DNA of 64,000 bases, taken from NCBI RefSeq assembly GCF_022179765.1, contig NZ_BPRE01000004.1, forward strand, positions 248,001 through 312,000, in the 5' to 3' direction. The DNA comes from Methylorubrum suomiense (GTDB taxonomy: Bacteria > Pseudomonadota > Alphaproteobacteria > Rhizobiales > Beijerinckiaceae). Positions within the stretch are counted from its first letter, which is position 1. Every line of letters starts with the position of its first letter. Shown piece after piece: positions 44,727 through 52,915 of this stretch. The notes under the pieces are model-generated. The model searched no databases. It had not been told where the DNA came from and saw nothing but the letters and a program-made list of their open reading frames with translations. Made by a program: the position numbers and the translations under genes.

Positions 44727-45683
44727 TCAGACCACGCCGTCCGGGGCCAGGGCGCAGGCGGTCGTCTCGCTCGTCTCGACCTGCAACGTGACGTGGACGA
44801 TCCCGAAGCGGCCCCTCAATTCGCGTGCGGCTCGTATAAGGAAAGCGTCGTCCGTGCCGTCCGGCCTTACGAGATGGCTCGTCAGGGCGACCTCGGTCGT
44901 GCTCATCGGCCAGACGTGATAGTCGTGGACGGCCGTGACGTCCTCCAAGCCCCGCAGATGCGCGCGCACGGCGTCAGGGTCGATGCCGGGGGGCACGGCG
45001 GCGAGCGACATCCGCACGCTGTCGCGCAGGAGTCCCCAAGTGCTCCATACGACCGCCGCGGCGATGAGTAGGCTGGTCACCGGATCGAGCCAACGCCAAC
45101 CCGTCAGGGCGATAAGCAGGCCGGCGACGACGACGCCCGCCGAGACGGCGGCATCGGCGGCCATGTGCAGAAAGGCCCCCTTCACGTTGAGGTCGCCTTC
45201 GCGCCCCGATGCGAACAGCCAAGCGCTGATGCCGTTGATCAGGATGCCGATGCCCGCGACCACCATCACGGTGGTCCCGGCCACCGGTGCGGGCTCACCG
45301 AAGCGCCGGACGGCCTCCCAGGCGATGGCGCCCATGGCGACGAGGAGGATGACCGCGTTGAACAAGGCGGCCAGGATCGAGGAGCTCTTCATGCCGTAGG
45401 TGTAGCGCGGCTTAGGCGCCCGTTTCCCGAGAATGGCCGCGGCCCAGGCGACGGCGAGCCCGAGTACGTCCGAGAGGTTGTGGCCTGCGTCGGCGACGAG
45501 GGCGAGGGAATTGCTCAAGAACCCGTAGACCGCCTCGACGATCACGAAGGCGACGTTCAGACCGATGCCGACGGCGAAGGCCCTTCCGAAACCGAAGGAT
45601 GCCTGAGCATTGCCGGAATGGCCGTGTTCGTGTCCACCTCCGTCACGGAGGGCACGGACGGAGCGATCTGCGTGTCCGGTCAT
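44727..45683 (-). CDS. CDF cation efflux protein
   Basis: 318 aa. A short His stretch (GGGHEHGHSGN) precedes six TM segments. The TM2 site is LVADAGHNLSDVLGLAVAW, the TM5 region is WRWLDPVTSLLIAAAVVWST, and the C-terminal domain contains VHDYHVWPMSTTEVALTSHL. It exports Zn2+, Cd2+ or Co2+ from the cytoplasm. The promoter just upstream holds a MerR-type operator almost identical to that of the P-type ATPase at 46308, so the two are probably induced together. ZIP follows 7 bases downstream. Confidence 0.92.
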   Translation of the reverse strand: MTGHADRSVRALRDGGGHEHGHSGNAQASFGFGRAFAVGIGLNVAFVIVEAVYGFLSNSLALVADAGHNLSDVLGLAVAWAAAILGKRAPKPRYTYGMKSSSILAALFNAVILLVAMGAIAWEAVRRFGEPAPVAGTTVMVVAGIGILINGISAWLFASGREGDLNVKGAFLHMAADAAVSAGVVVAGLLIALTGWRWLDPVTSLLIAAAVVWSTWGLLRDSVRMSLAAVPPGIDPDAVRAHLRGLEDVTAVHDYHVWPMSTTEVALTSHLVRPDGTDDAFLIRAARELRGRFGIVHVTLQVETSETTACALAPDGVV

Positions 45684-45744
45684 TGGGAAATCCGCTCGGC
45701 TTCATGCCCTCGGCGGGGCGTCCGACATATGCGGCACGCCTAAT

Positions 45745-45763
45745 TCCTCTAGCGACTGGAGGA
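45745..45763 (-). promoter_or_regulatory. MerR-type operator before the CDF/ZIP operon
   Basis: TCCTCTAG-CGA-CTGGAGGA is a palindrome with one mismatch. Read toward the CDF gene, TTGCTC is followed after 19 bases by TAGGCG, the overlong spacer of MerR promoters. The element matches the one at 46253-46271 nearly base for base. Confidence 0.75.
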
Positions 45764-45820
45764 GCAAGGGGTTTCGAACGTGGTGAGCGCATAAAATCCA
45801 ATTCCGCGTGGCCGTAGGCA

Positions 45821-46243
45821 TCAGTGAACCTCGTGCAGGCATTCACCGTGATCGGCCAGCACCTCGACGATGCGGCATTCCCGGACACTGCCCCGCGAGC
45901 ATTGATCCAGCATCGCCTGGACCTCCACCCTCAACCCGGTGAGCCGCGCAATCCGGTCGTCGATGTCAGCGAGATGCCGGCGGGCGATTGCGTCTACCTC
46001 CCCGCACGGGCGTTCCGGCTGCTCGGCGAGATCGAGCAGCGCGCGGATGTCCTCGATCTCAAATCCGAGTTCACGCGCGTGCCGAATGAACCGAAGCCTG
46101 CGGACGTCGGCCGCGCCGTAGGTCCGCCGGTTGCCTTCCGTTCGGGACGCGCGCGGCAGGAGTCCGCGCTCCTCGTAGAATCGGATGGTCGGCACCTTCA
46201 CGGCTGCCTGCCGCGACAATTCCCCGATTGCGATGGGCTTCAA
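45821..46243 (-). CDS. MerR-family metal regulator
   Basis: 140 aa from a TTG with GGAG 8 bases upstream. The HTH is IAIGELSRQAAVKVPTIRFY. Cys80, Cys115 and Cys123 match the CadR/PbrR pattern, and the C-terminal tail has an extra Cys135 with histidines (DHGECLHEVH), as in some Cd/Zn-sensing CadR proteins. The preferred start aligns with the MerR at 48672. An upstream extension of the frame would cover the operator and is rejected. It probably acts on both this divergent promoter and the one at 45745. Confidence 0.88.
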   Translation of the reverse strand: MKPIAIGELSRQAAVKVPTIRFYEERGLLPRASRTEGNRRTYGAADVRRLRFIRHARELGFEIEDIRALLDLAEQPERPCGEVDAIARRHLADIDDRIARLTGLRVEVQAMLDQCSRGSVRECRIVEVLADHGECLHEVH

Positions 46244-46252
46244 GATATTTGC

Positions 46253-46271
46253 TCCTCTAGTCGCTAGAGGA
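46253..46271 (+). promoter_or_regulatory. perfect MerR-type operator before the P-type ATPase
   Basis: TCCTCTAG-TCG-CTAGAGGA is a perfect palindrome. On the plus strand TTGCTC and TAGGGT are separated by 19 bases, with the palindrome inside the spacer. It serves the divergent merR and ATPase genes. Confidence 0.85.
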
Positions 46272-46307
46272 AGTAGGGTCGCCTTAACCACAAGGAAGGC
46301 ACCCGCC

Positions 46308-48446
46308 GTGACCGAAGCAGCGACCCTGGACAGGACCGACGTCCCGACGACCCGCCTGCGGGTGACCGGCATGGACTGCGCGTCCTGCGCGGCGAAGGTC
46401 GAGGCCGCCGTGCGCCGCCTGCCCGACATCGCGCAGGTGCAGGTCTCGGTGGCCGCCGAGACGCTCGCGGTGCGTCACGGACCCGGGACCGATGCGAGAA
46501 TGATCGCTGACACCGTCCGCGGCCTCGGCTACGGGGCCGAGGACCCGGACGCCGTGGCGTTGGGGGATACCGCTGAGACACCTTGGTGGAGGGCGCCGAA
46601 AGCCCTGCTGGCGGCTTCCTGCGGCGCGGCCCTGGTGACAGCCTACGCGCTCGGGCACGTCGCGCCGATTACCGAGCGCTGGGCTTTCCTCGCGGCCATG
46701 GCGGTTGGGCTGGTGCCGGTTGCCCGACGAGCTATCTTGGCCGCCCGGCATGGGACGCCTTTCTCCATCGAGATGCTCATGACGATCGCCGCCGTCGGCG
46801 CGACCGTCATCGGGGCGACCGAGGAGGCGGCGACCGTCGTCTTCCTGTTCCTGATCGGCGAAGTTCTGGAGGGCGTCGCTGCCGGTCGAGCCCGGGCGAG
46901 CATCCGTGGGTTGACCGGTCTCGTCCCGGAGACGGCGCTGCTGGAACGCGACGGCACGACTGAATCTGTGCCCGCCGCGAGCCTCAAGGTCGGCGCCACC
47001 GTGCTGGTGCGGCCGGGTGACCGCGTCCCGGCGGACGGGACCATCCTCGACGGCGGGAGCGACGTCGACGAGGCGTCGGTCACCGGTGAGAGCGTGCCGA
47101 GGCGCAAGGAGCCTGGCGACGCAGTCTTCGCCGGGACGGTCAACGGCGACGGGGCGCTCCGCGTCCGGGTGACCGCGGCTGCCAAGGACAACACCATCGC
47201 CCGGGTGGTGCAGCTGGTGGAGGAAGCGCAGGAGGCGAAGGCGCCGACCGAGCGCCTGATCGACCGGTTCTCCAGGGTCTACACCCCCGCCGTCGTCGCG
47301 GTGGCCACCTTGGTGGCGGTGGTCCCGCCGCTTCTCACGGGCGGCGCGTGGGGGGATTGGGTCTACAAGGGGTTGGCGATCCTGCTGATCGGCTGCCCCT
47401 GCGCGCTCGTCATCTCGACGCCGGCGGCCATCGCGGCCGGCCTCTCGGCCGGGGCCCGGCGCGGGCTTCTCATCAAGGGCGGCGCCGTCCTGGAGCGGCT
47501 GGCCTCGGTGACGACGGTCGCCTTCGACAAGACGGGAACCCTGACGGAGGGCAAGCCCGTCGTGACGAACGTGGTGGCATTCGGGAGGTCCGAGCGGGAC
47601 GTGCTGTCGCTGTCGGGCGCCCTTGAGGGTGGCTCCTCGCACCCGCTCGCCCGGGCCGTGCTGGCCAAGGCCGCCGAGGCCGGAGCGCCGGTGCCCCCGG
47701 CATTCGGGGCCCAGGCATTCGGCGGCAAGGGCATCGCCAGCAAGGTCGGGGGGCTCGACTTGTTCCTTGGCTCGCCGAGGGAAGCCGGCGCGCGCGTGCC
47801 GTTCACGCCCGATCAGGAGGAGCGGGTCTCCGGGCTCCAGGGCGAGGGTAAGACCGTGTCCGTGCTCCTCGCGAACGGGGCGGTAGCCGGGCTGCTCGCG
47901 ATGCGAGACGAGCCCAGGTCCGACGCGAGGGAGGGGGTCGACCGCCTTGCGTCGCTCGGCGTCGGCGCGATCATGCTGACCGGCGACACCGCGCGGACGG
48001 CCTGGGCCGTGGCGGCCGCGCTCGGCATCGAGGTGTGGGCCGAGCTCCTGCCTGAGGACAAGCAGCGGATCGTGCGGGAGCGCCAAGCCACTGGCGCCGT
48101 GGTGGCCAAGGTCGGCGACGGCATCAACGACGCGCCGGCGCTCGCGGCCGCGGACGTCGGTATCGCGATGGGTGGGGGCGCCGACGTGGCGCTTGAGACG
48201 GCGGATGCGGCGGCCCTGCACGGACGCGTCGCAGACATCGCCCGGATGATCGAGCTTTCGCGCCGGACGCTGTTCAACATCAGGACGAACATCGCCCTGG
48301 CGCTCGGCTTGAAGGCAGTGTTCCTGGTCACGACGGTTCTAGGGGTCACCGGCCTATGGCCTGCCATCCTGGCGGATACCGGGGCAACCGTGCTGGTGAC
48401 GGCAAACGCGCTGCGGCTCCTTGGAGAGGGAAGATCGAGCGCCTGA
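46308..48446 (+). CDS. P1B-type ATPase exporting Zn/Cd/Pb (CadA/ZntA type)
   Basis: 712 aa from a GTG with AAGGAAGG upstream, just after the MerR promoter. The HMA domain is TGMDCASCAAKVEAAV (Cys24, Cys27). The transport motif CPCALV lies near residue 365, DKTGTLT near 406, HP in SSHPLARAVL, and GDGINDAPAL near 605. It belongs to the same class as the ATPase at 13284 but is clearly a different gene. It moves divalent soft metals from cytoplasm to periplasm and is controlled by the divergent MerR. Confidence 0.93.
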   Translation: MTEAATLDRTDVPTTRLRVTGMDCASCAAKVEAAVRRLPDIAQVQVSVAAETLAVRHGPGTDARMIADTVRGLGYGAEDPDAVALGDTAETPWWRAPKALLAASCGAALVTAYALGHVAPITERWAFLAAMAVGLVPVARRAILAARHGTPFSIEMLMTIAAVGATVIGATEEAATVVFLFLIGEVLEGVAAGRARASIRGLTGLVPETALLERDGTTESVPAASLKVGATVLVRPGDRVPADGTILDGGSDVDEASVTGESVPRRKEPGDAVFAGTVNGDGALRVRVTAAAKDNTIARVVQLVEEAQEAKAPTERLIDRFSRVYTPAVVAVATLVAVVPPLLTGGAWGDWVYKGLAILLIGCPCALVISTPAAIAAGLSAGARRGLLIKGGAVLERLASVTTVAFDKTGTLTEGKPVVTNVVAFGRSERDVLSLSGALEGGSSHPLARAVLAKAAEAGAPVPPAFGAQAFGGKGIASKVGGLDLFLGSPREAGARVPFTPDQEERVSGLQGEGKTVSVLLANGAVAGLLAMRDEPRSDAREGVDRLASLGVGAIMLTGDTARTAWAVAAALGIEVWAELLPEDKQRIVRERQATGAVVAKVGDGINDAPALAAADVGIAMGGGADVALETADAAALHGRVADIARMIELSRRTLFNIRTNIALALGLKAVFLVTTVLGVTGLWPAILADTGATVLVTANALRLLGEGRSSA

Positions 48447-48640
48447 GGCCCTTCACGTTCCCACCATGGGAGGTCCCATCCGTGTGCGACGTCATCAACG
48501 GGAGAGCGTCACGCAAAGCTTCAAGGTCAAAAGGATGGGCTGCGGCGGCTTAAAACGGTCGAGTGACGGATGGCGTTCGGACAGTTCGTCGGAGCCATCC
48601 GCTTTCGTGCCCCCTTCCCATCGAGGAGGAAGGAGAGTGC

Positions 48641-48661
48641 AACCTCTAAGGACTGGAGGTT
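48641..48661 (+). promoter_or_regulatory. MerR-like palindrome upstream of the second merR
   Basis: ACCTCTA-AGGAC-TGGAGGT, one mismatch, ends about 11 bases before the merR ATG. It resembles the other two operators of this cluster, but the -35 and -10 boxes around it are poor. Autoregulation is likely. Confidence 0.5.
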
Positions 48662-48671
48662 TGGCCGGGAT

Positions 48672-49100
48672 ATGAACATTTCAATCGGAGAGCTGTCGCG
48701 CCGCACGGGCGTGAAGGTGCCAACCATCCGCTACTACGAGGGAGCAGGCTTGATGCCGGCCCCGACCCGCACCGAGGGCAAGCAGCGTCGCTATTTGGAG
48801 ACAGAGATATCCCGGCTCAATTTCATCCGTCATGCGCGCGAACTCGGATTCGAGATCCAGGCGATTCGCGAGTTGCTGGCTCTGTCCACCGAGCCGGACC
48901 GGTCCTGCGCGGAGGTGGACGGCATCGCCCGTCGACACATGGCCGAGGTCGAGCGTCGAATCGGGCAACTCGTGGCTTTGCGCGGAGAGTTGCGGCGCAT
49001 GGTCGAGGCATGTGGCCACGGTCGGGTGGGGGAGTGTCGGGTGATCGAGACGCTGGCCGACCATCGACAGTGCGCGCATGAGCACGGCCGCATCTCCTGA
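48672..49100 (+). CDS. second MerR-family metal regulator of the cluster
   Basis: 142 aa. The HTH is ISIGELSRRTGVKVPTIRYY. Cys79, Cys114 and Cys122 follow the same pattern as the regulator at 45821, with a C-terminal HRQCAHEHGRIS metal-type tail. The two regulators are clearly paralogs (shared FIRHARELGFEI and ECRxxExLADH). Its start follows the palindrome closely. A longer start at 48570 would include the palindrome and is not supported. It has no obvious target beyond its own promoter, so it may act on the same operators as its paralog. Confidence 0.88.
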   Translation: MNISIGELSRRTGVKVPTIRYYEGAGLMPAPTRTEGKQRRYLETEISRLNFIRHARELGFEIQAIRELLALSTEPDRSCAEVDGIARRHMAEVERRIGQLVALRGELRRMVEACGHGRVGECRVIETLADHRQCAHEHGRIS

Positions 49101-49287
49101 ATCCGGGACCTGCTCAGGAAAAGCCGGGCAAGCTTGCGCCGTGTCGGCCATGACGCAGCGCTGGTTTATCCGCCACGAAAGTTTCAGCTCGTGCTGCGGT
49201 CAAAGGTCTTTCGGATGAACACGTTGGGCCTGCCGACCCTTGCTGTTCTCGCCGTAGCCGTAAATAGGACCCGCACAGCACCTTATC

Positions 49288-49730
49288 GACCGTGCCGGCT
49301 GGCTTCGCGTCGCGGCGCTTGGCGCCAACGATGGACCCGTATCGACCGCGAGCCTCAGCGTCGGCGTCGCGGTGTCCGCCACGCACAAACGGGGAGATCC
49401 TGATGGCTGGCGCGATGTCGATGGCGGTCGGGAAGTGCCCTTCGGTCAATTCCCGGTCCGAGACCGAGCGGGCTGACCGCGAGCGGCTCGAACTCGCCGA
49501 CGACCCCTGGCGAAGCGCCAAAATCTCGCTCGCATCTACGTCGAGCGCGGGCCCGAATACACGGAGGTAGCGGCCTCGCTGGTGTTCCTCGCCATTCTCG
49601 GCGCCCTCGGGGCGAAGGCGGGTGGTGCCGCAGTGCCGCGGGCGACGGTACAGTACAGGTGACGTTCCGGGGATCACTCGCCGTGGGCGTCACCGCAGGC
49701 ATCGGGAGCCTCGTCGGCAAGGTCGTGTGA
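49288..49730 (+). pseudogene. VIT1/CCC1-family iron/manganese transporter, broken
   Basis: Family segments appear in order but in shifting frames. First comes DRAGWLRVAALGANDGPVST (the conserved GANDG start of VIT proteins), then in another frame MAGAMSMAVGKCPSVNSRSE, TERADRERLELADDP, then IYVERG, VFLAILGALGAKAGGA, and finally GSLAVGVTAGIGSLVGKVV with a stop at 49728. At least two frameshifts, an in-frame stop and internal losses are needed to explain it. The N-terminal end is also missing. It is a dead gene at the edge of the metal cluster. Confidence 0.75.
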
Positions 49731-49798
49731 CGAGGCTCGAAGGCAGGACGGGGTGAGCCTGGAACGCGCCGAGAACCGCCACCGAGGGATTTCGAGCC

Positions 49799-50200
49799 TC
49801 AATCCCCCTGCGACCCACGCCTGCCGCGGGCGGGGCGCGGCTTGGCGGAACCGCCCGAGGGACCCGGGTCGGAGACGATCCCGGCTTCCTGGACTCCCTG
49901 TCCGAAGGGAACCGCCGGGACGCCCGCCTCGGTTCTCCGCCCGCTCACGACCACGCCGACGTATCCCTCGCCCGCGATGAAACGGGCGCCCGCGTCGCGA
50001 AGGGCCGAGACCAGACGCTCCGCAAGCGCGACCCGGATTGCGATGAAGCCGTTCTCGTAGTCGTTGATCGACTTCTTCGAGACGCGCGCCAGCAGGTGAA
50101 GCTCTTGCTGGGTGAGACCGACCAGCAGGCGGGCGGCTTGGCATAGGTACCCTGGCACGGTCCGGTCCGGAGGGAAATCCGCAGCCGAGGCGAAGTCCAC
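49799..50200 (-). CDS. XRE-type helix-turn-helix regulator
   Basis: 133 aa from a GTG at 50200. The HTH is AARLLVGLTQQELHLLARVS, then KKSINDYENGFIAIRVALAE, typical of the Cro/CI fold. After it comes LVSALRDAGARFIAGEGYVG and a Ser/Pro/Arg-rich tail. The start is uncertain. A GTG at 50158 (VPGYLCQ) is possible, and the frame is open far upstream through the promoter. It is divergent from the cassette at 50343, and a palindrome shared with two further promoters lies between them, making this protein the best candidate to bind it. That link is inference. Confidence 0.7.
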   Translation of the reverse strand: MDFASAADFPPDRTVPGYLCQAARLLVGLTQQELHLLARVSKKSINDYENGFIAIRVALAERLVSALRDAGARFIAGEGYVGVVVSGRRTEAGVPAVPFGQGVQEAGIVSDPGPSGGSAKPRPARGRRGSQGD

Positions 50201-50224
50201 TCCCCGAGACGCGTCGGGCGAGGC

Positions 50225-50253
50225 TTGAAATACTTTTATAGCACAGGTATAAT
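50225..50253 (+). promoter_or_regulatory. promoter with TATA-palindrome, copy A
   Basis: TTGAAA, 17 bases, TATAAT: a near-perfect housekeeping-type promoter toward the gene at 50343. The palindrome TATAGC-ACA-GGTATA (50237-50251) overlaps the -10 box. The same element occurs at 54101 and 63283. Confidence 0.7.
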
Positions 50254-50342
50254 TAGGGTCTTCAACAAGCACCGCAGCCTGCCCGCCCCCGCCCGACCGA
50301 TTGTCGAGCGGGAGGGCCGCTCTCCGCCTTTGGGGTTCCGCC

Positions 50343-51320
50343 ATGATCATCGCGCTGTTCGGCGGCGATGGCCGTGCCGTTGGCACGCACGCCGCCTTCC
50401 TGATTGCCCTTGCCGCAGCCTCGGTCGGCACCGCCACGACGCTCCTGCGCGTCGTAGGCGCTCACGAATCCCGGCTGCCTCGTCTCGACAGCGTGCCGGA
50501 CACGCTGCGCGTTGTCGAGCTTTGCAGGGACGGTCCCTCCTTCGCGGAGGACTTCCCGCGGGAGACGGCCGCCGATCCCGCGCGACGCCTCGTGGTGCTC
50601 GACCTGCCGCCGGGGTGGGCGGCGGACTGCCCGGTCGATCTCGGGGAATGTCCCAGGGTGATCGCCGTCGGACCGTCCGTCCTCGAACGTGCCATGGCCG
50701 TGTCCATGCTGCGCGCGACCGCGCATGCCGCCGTCCCTTGGCTGCTGGGGTGCGGTTTCCCCTCACTCGGAGCGTCCGACCGAACCGTGCGCGACACGGC
50801 GGCGGCCGCGGGCCTGGACGACACCTCGATCCGCGTAATCCCTCGCGGCCTGCCGGCTCCGCTGCGGGACGCCGCCGCCCCGGCCCATGGATCCCTGCTC
50901 GCGTCCCTGTCCGTTCGCGCTGCGCTTCGCGTGCTGAACGCGGTCGTACCCGGTGCGGTCCCGATGCCGGGGCATCCCGGCGACGTGATCGCTCCCGTCC
51001 TGGCCGGGATGGGCGAGGCGGACCGCCGCGACGCGCAGGACCGGCTCCGGGACCTTGCCGATGCCTTGGACGCCGCGGAGGACGGCGAATACCCGTCCGC
51101 GGAGGAACTCGCCGCCGCCCCCGTCCTTGAGGAATGGGAGTTCGGGATGCGGCCGGTCGCGGCGCTCGTCGGTCGCGTCACGCACCATCCGGACTTTCCC
51201 CCAGGTCGCCGGGTCCGAACCTCGGAAGTCTACGTTTCCGACCGTCGTACCTGGGCGCGCACCTATTCCAGGCTCTACCGCCTGGGACGGCCCGCCGGTC
51301 CGCGTCCCTCCCTGCAGTAG
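50343..51320 (+). CDS. uncharacterised protein with degenerate ParA-like start and DUF6634-like end
   Basis: 325 aa. The start MIIALFGGDGRAVGTHAAF has the layout of a ParA/Soj N-terminus, but the deviant Walker lysines are absent, so no ATPase activity is expected. LVVLDLPPGWAADCPVDLGE resembles the later ParA strand. The last 40 residues, with HPDFPPGRRVRTSEVYVSD and TWARTYSRLYRLG, look like the small DUF6634-type domain common in alphaproteobacterial plasmids. I hold both family names loosely. It is the first gene behind promoter A. The ATG at 50343 is preferred; one at 50301 is upstream. Confidence 0.6.
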   Translation: MIIALFGGDGRAVGTHAAFLIALAAASVGTATTLLRVVGAHESRLPRLDSVPDTLRVVELCRDGPSFAEDFPRETAADPARRLVVLDLPPGWAADCPVDLGECPRVIAVGPSVLERAMAVSMLRATAHAAVPWLLGCGFPSLGASDRTVRDTAAAAGLDDTSIRVIPRGLPAPLRDAAAPAHGSLLASLSVRAALRVLNAVVPGAVPMPGHPGDVIAPVLAGMGEADRRDAQDRLRDLADALDAAEDGEYPSAEELAAAPVLEEWEFGMRPVAALVGRVTHHPDFPPGRRVRTSEVYVSDRRTWARTYSRLYRLGRPAGPRPSLQ

Positions 51321-51435
51321 CGCACCGTCTCCCTTTCCGTCGAGGCGGGTCGCCCCTCCCTCGCTCGAAAGGCGGAAGCCGGTCCCGCCCGTCGAGATGT
51401 GGGCGGGGGAGCCCTCGCCGCCTGTCCGGGCGGCC

Positions 51436-51951
51436 ATGCGAGGATGTCAGGAGATGCCCGTGCACCCCCAAGGCGAACGTCGCTGGGCGCTGCCGGCGGC
51501 GGGCGGTTCGACGTCCCTCACCAGGTTGTGGCGGACGGTCGGGCCGGGCGCCCTCGCGCCCGATCTGGCCAAGCCGTTGCTGGCTGCGGCGACGGCTGCC
51601 CTCCAAGGGTCCGGTCCCTCCGTGGCCGCCTCGGAATGGGAAGACGCCCCGGCGGCGCTCCGCGACGCCCGGGCGGTCCTCGGACGATGCGGTCCGGCGC
51701 ATCCCGACGTCGACGTGGTCGCCACCGCGGCGCTCGCGCTGGCGCTTCGCGGCGAAAAGGCTGCCGCGACGTTCCTCGCCGATGCGCTCGACCGTCTCGC
51801 CGCCGACGGGACGGGCGGACCGCACCATGCCCGGTTCGCCTATGCGTGGCGGTCCCGGGTGGAACTTAAGCCGGCGGGCGTCTCCGCCGGGAGCGACGAC
51901 GGGGCGCCGGACCGGCTGCGGCTTCCGGGTGACGACACCGAGGGAGAACCG
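51436..51951 (+). CDS. helical module in frame with the metallophosphoesterase (fusion or separate small gene)
   Basis: This frame has no stop before 51952 and runs straight into the phosphoesterase. Its sequence looks like real protein: RLWRTVGPGALAPDLAKPLL, then CGPAHPDVDVVATAALALAL and RGEKAAATFLADALDRLAAD. The latter part resembles the protein at 54202-54798 (SDLVMGNLLLMAERGDATAP). Either the phosphoesterase carries this as an N-terminal domain or translation restarts at 51952. Possible starts are ATG 51436 and ATG 51454. Confidence 0.45.
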
Positions 51952-52728
51952 ATGCGCCTATGGATCTTTTCGGACCTGCACATCGACATCGGGAGTCCAT
52001 GGACCCCAGCCTCGATCCCCAGGGCCGATCTCGCGGTGGTCGCCGGCGACGTCGGCGAGGGCCTCGTCAAGTCAATCGCGTGGCTCGCCGCGACGGTCCG
52101 GCCGCATATGCCGGTCGCGTTCGTGGCCGGAAACCATGAATTCTACCGTCGATGCCTGCCGGACGAGTTGCAGGCGGGGCGCGCGGCCGCGATGGAGGCC
52201 GGAATTCACCTCCTGGAGAACGACACCGTCCGCTTCGGCGACGTCGTGGTCTCGGGATGCACCCTGTGGACGGATTACGAGCTCGACGGACCGGCGACGC
52301 GGGTCCCCGCCATGCGGGACGCACGCGTGGGCCTCAACGATCACCGCCTCATCGCCTGGAGCCGCAAGCCGGAGTGGCGGCGGTTCCGGCCGGAGGAGGC
52401 GCTCGCGCTGCACCTCGCGTCACGCCGCTTCCTCGAAACCGCGCTCCGGTCCGCCGCGGACGCGACGACGCGGGCGCACGTCGTGGTCACGCATCACGCT
52501 CCCGCGGCGGGGAGCGTCGCGCCGCGGTTCCTCGGCAAGCCGCTCAATGCCGCCTACGCGTCGCGGTTGGACGACCTGATCGAGGCCGGTCGGCCTTCGC
52601 TCTGGGTCCACGGGCACACCCATACGCCGTTCGACTACCGCCTCGGCGGGACCCGCGTGCTCTGCAACCCGCGAGGATATCCCGGCGAGAACCCGCGCTT
52701 CCAGCCCGGGCTGGTCGTCGAGGTCTGA
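51952..52728 (+). CDS. metallophosphoesterase (calcineurin-like), intact active site
   Basis: 258 aa from the ATG with GAGGGAG 6 bases upstream. All metal-binding motifs are present: FSDLHID (residues 5-11), VVAGDVGEG (about 28), AGNHEFYRR (about 59), VVVTHHAP (about 178) and WVHGHTHTPFDYRLGGT (about 218-234). The fold hydrolyses phosphomono- or diesters using two metal ions; the substrate here is unknown. The reading frame is open upstream (51436-51951), so it may be part of a longer fusion. The next gene is a degenerate copy of it. Confidence 0.88.
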   Translation: MRLWIFSDLHIDIGSPWTPASIPRADLAVVAGDVGEGLVKSIAWLAATVRPHMPVAFVAGNHEFYRRCLPDELQAGRAAAMEAGIHLLENDTVRFGDVVVSGCTLWTDYELDGPATRVPAMRDARVGLNDHRLIAWSRKPEWRRFRPEEALALHLASRRFLETALRSAADATTRAHVVVTHHAPAAGSVAPRFLGKPLNAAYASRLDDLIEAGRPSLWVHGHTHTPFDYRLGGTRVLCNPRGYPGENPRFQPGLVVEV

Positions 52729-52915
52729 GACCGCCCGGGGCGGCCGCCCCGCCCTGACTGCCTCCCGCAAGCCGAGAACCGATGGAGACGCCCTTGCCGG
52801 ACTTCGCCCGTGAGCCTCGTGCGCTAGGATGCCGGGGAGCACCTCCGCCGCATCCCATTCCGTTCCGCTCCCAGGGCTCGACCGGAACGGGATCGGCGGC
52901 CGCCGGGGGCCTACG

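Noticed and set aside
49114..49677. Minus-strand frame of 187 codons
   Set aside because: It is antisense to recognisable VIT1/CCC1 segments and shows no domain.
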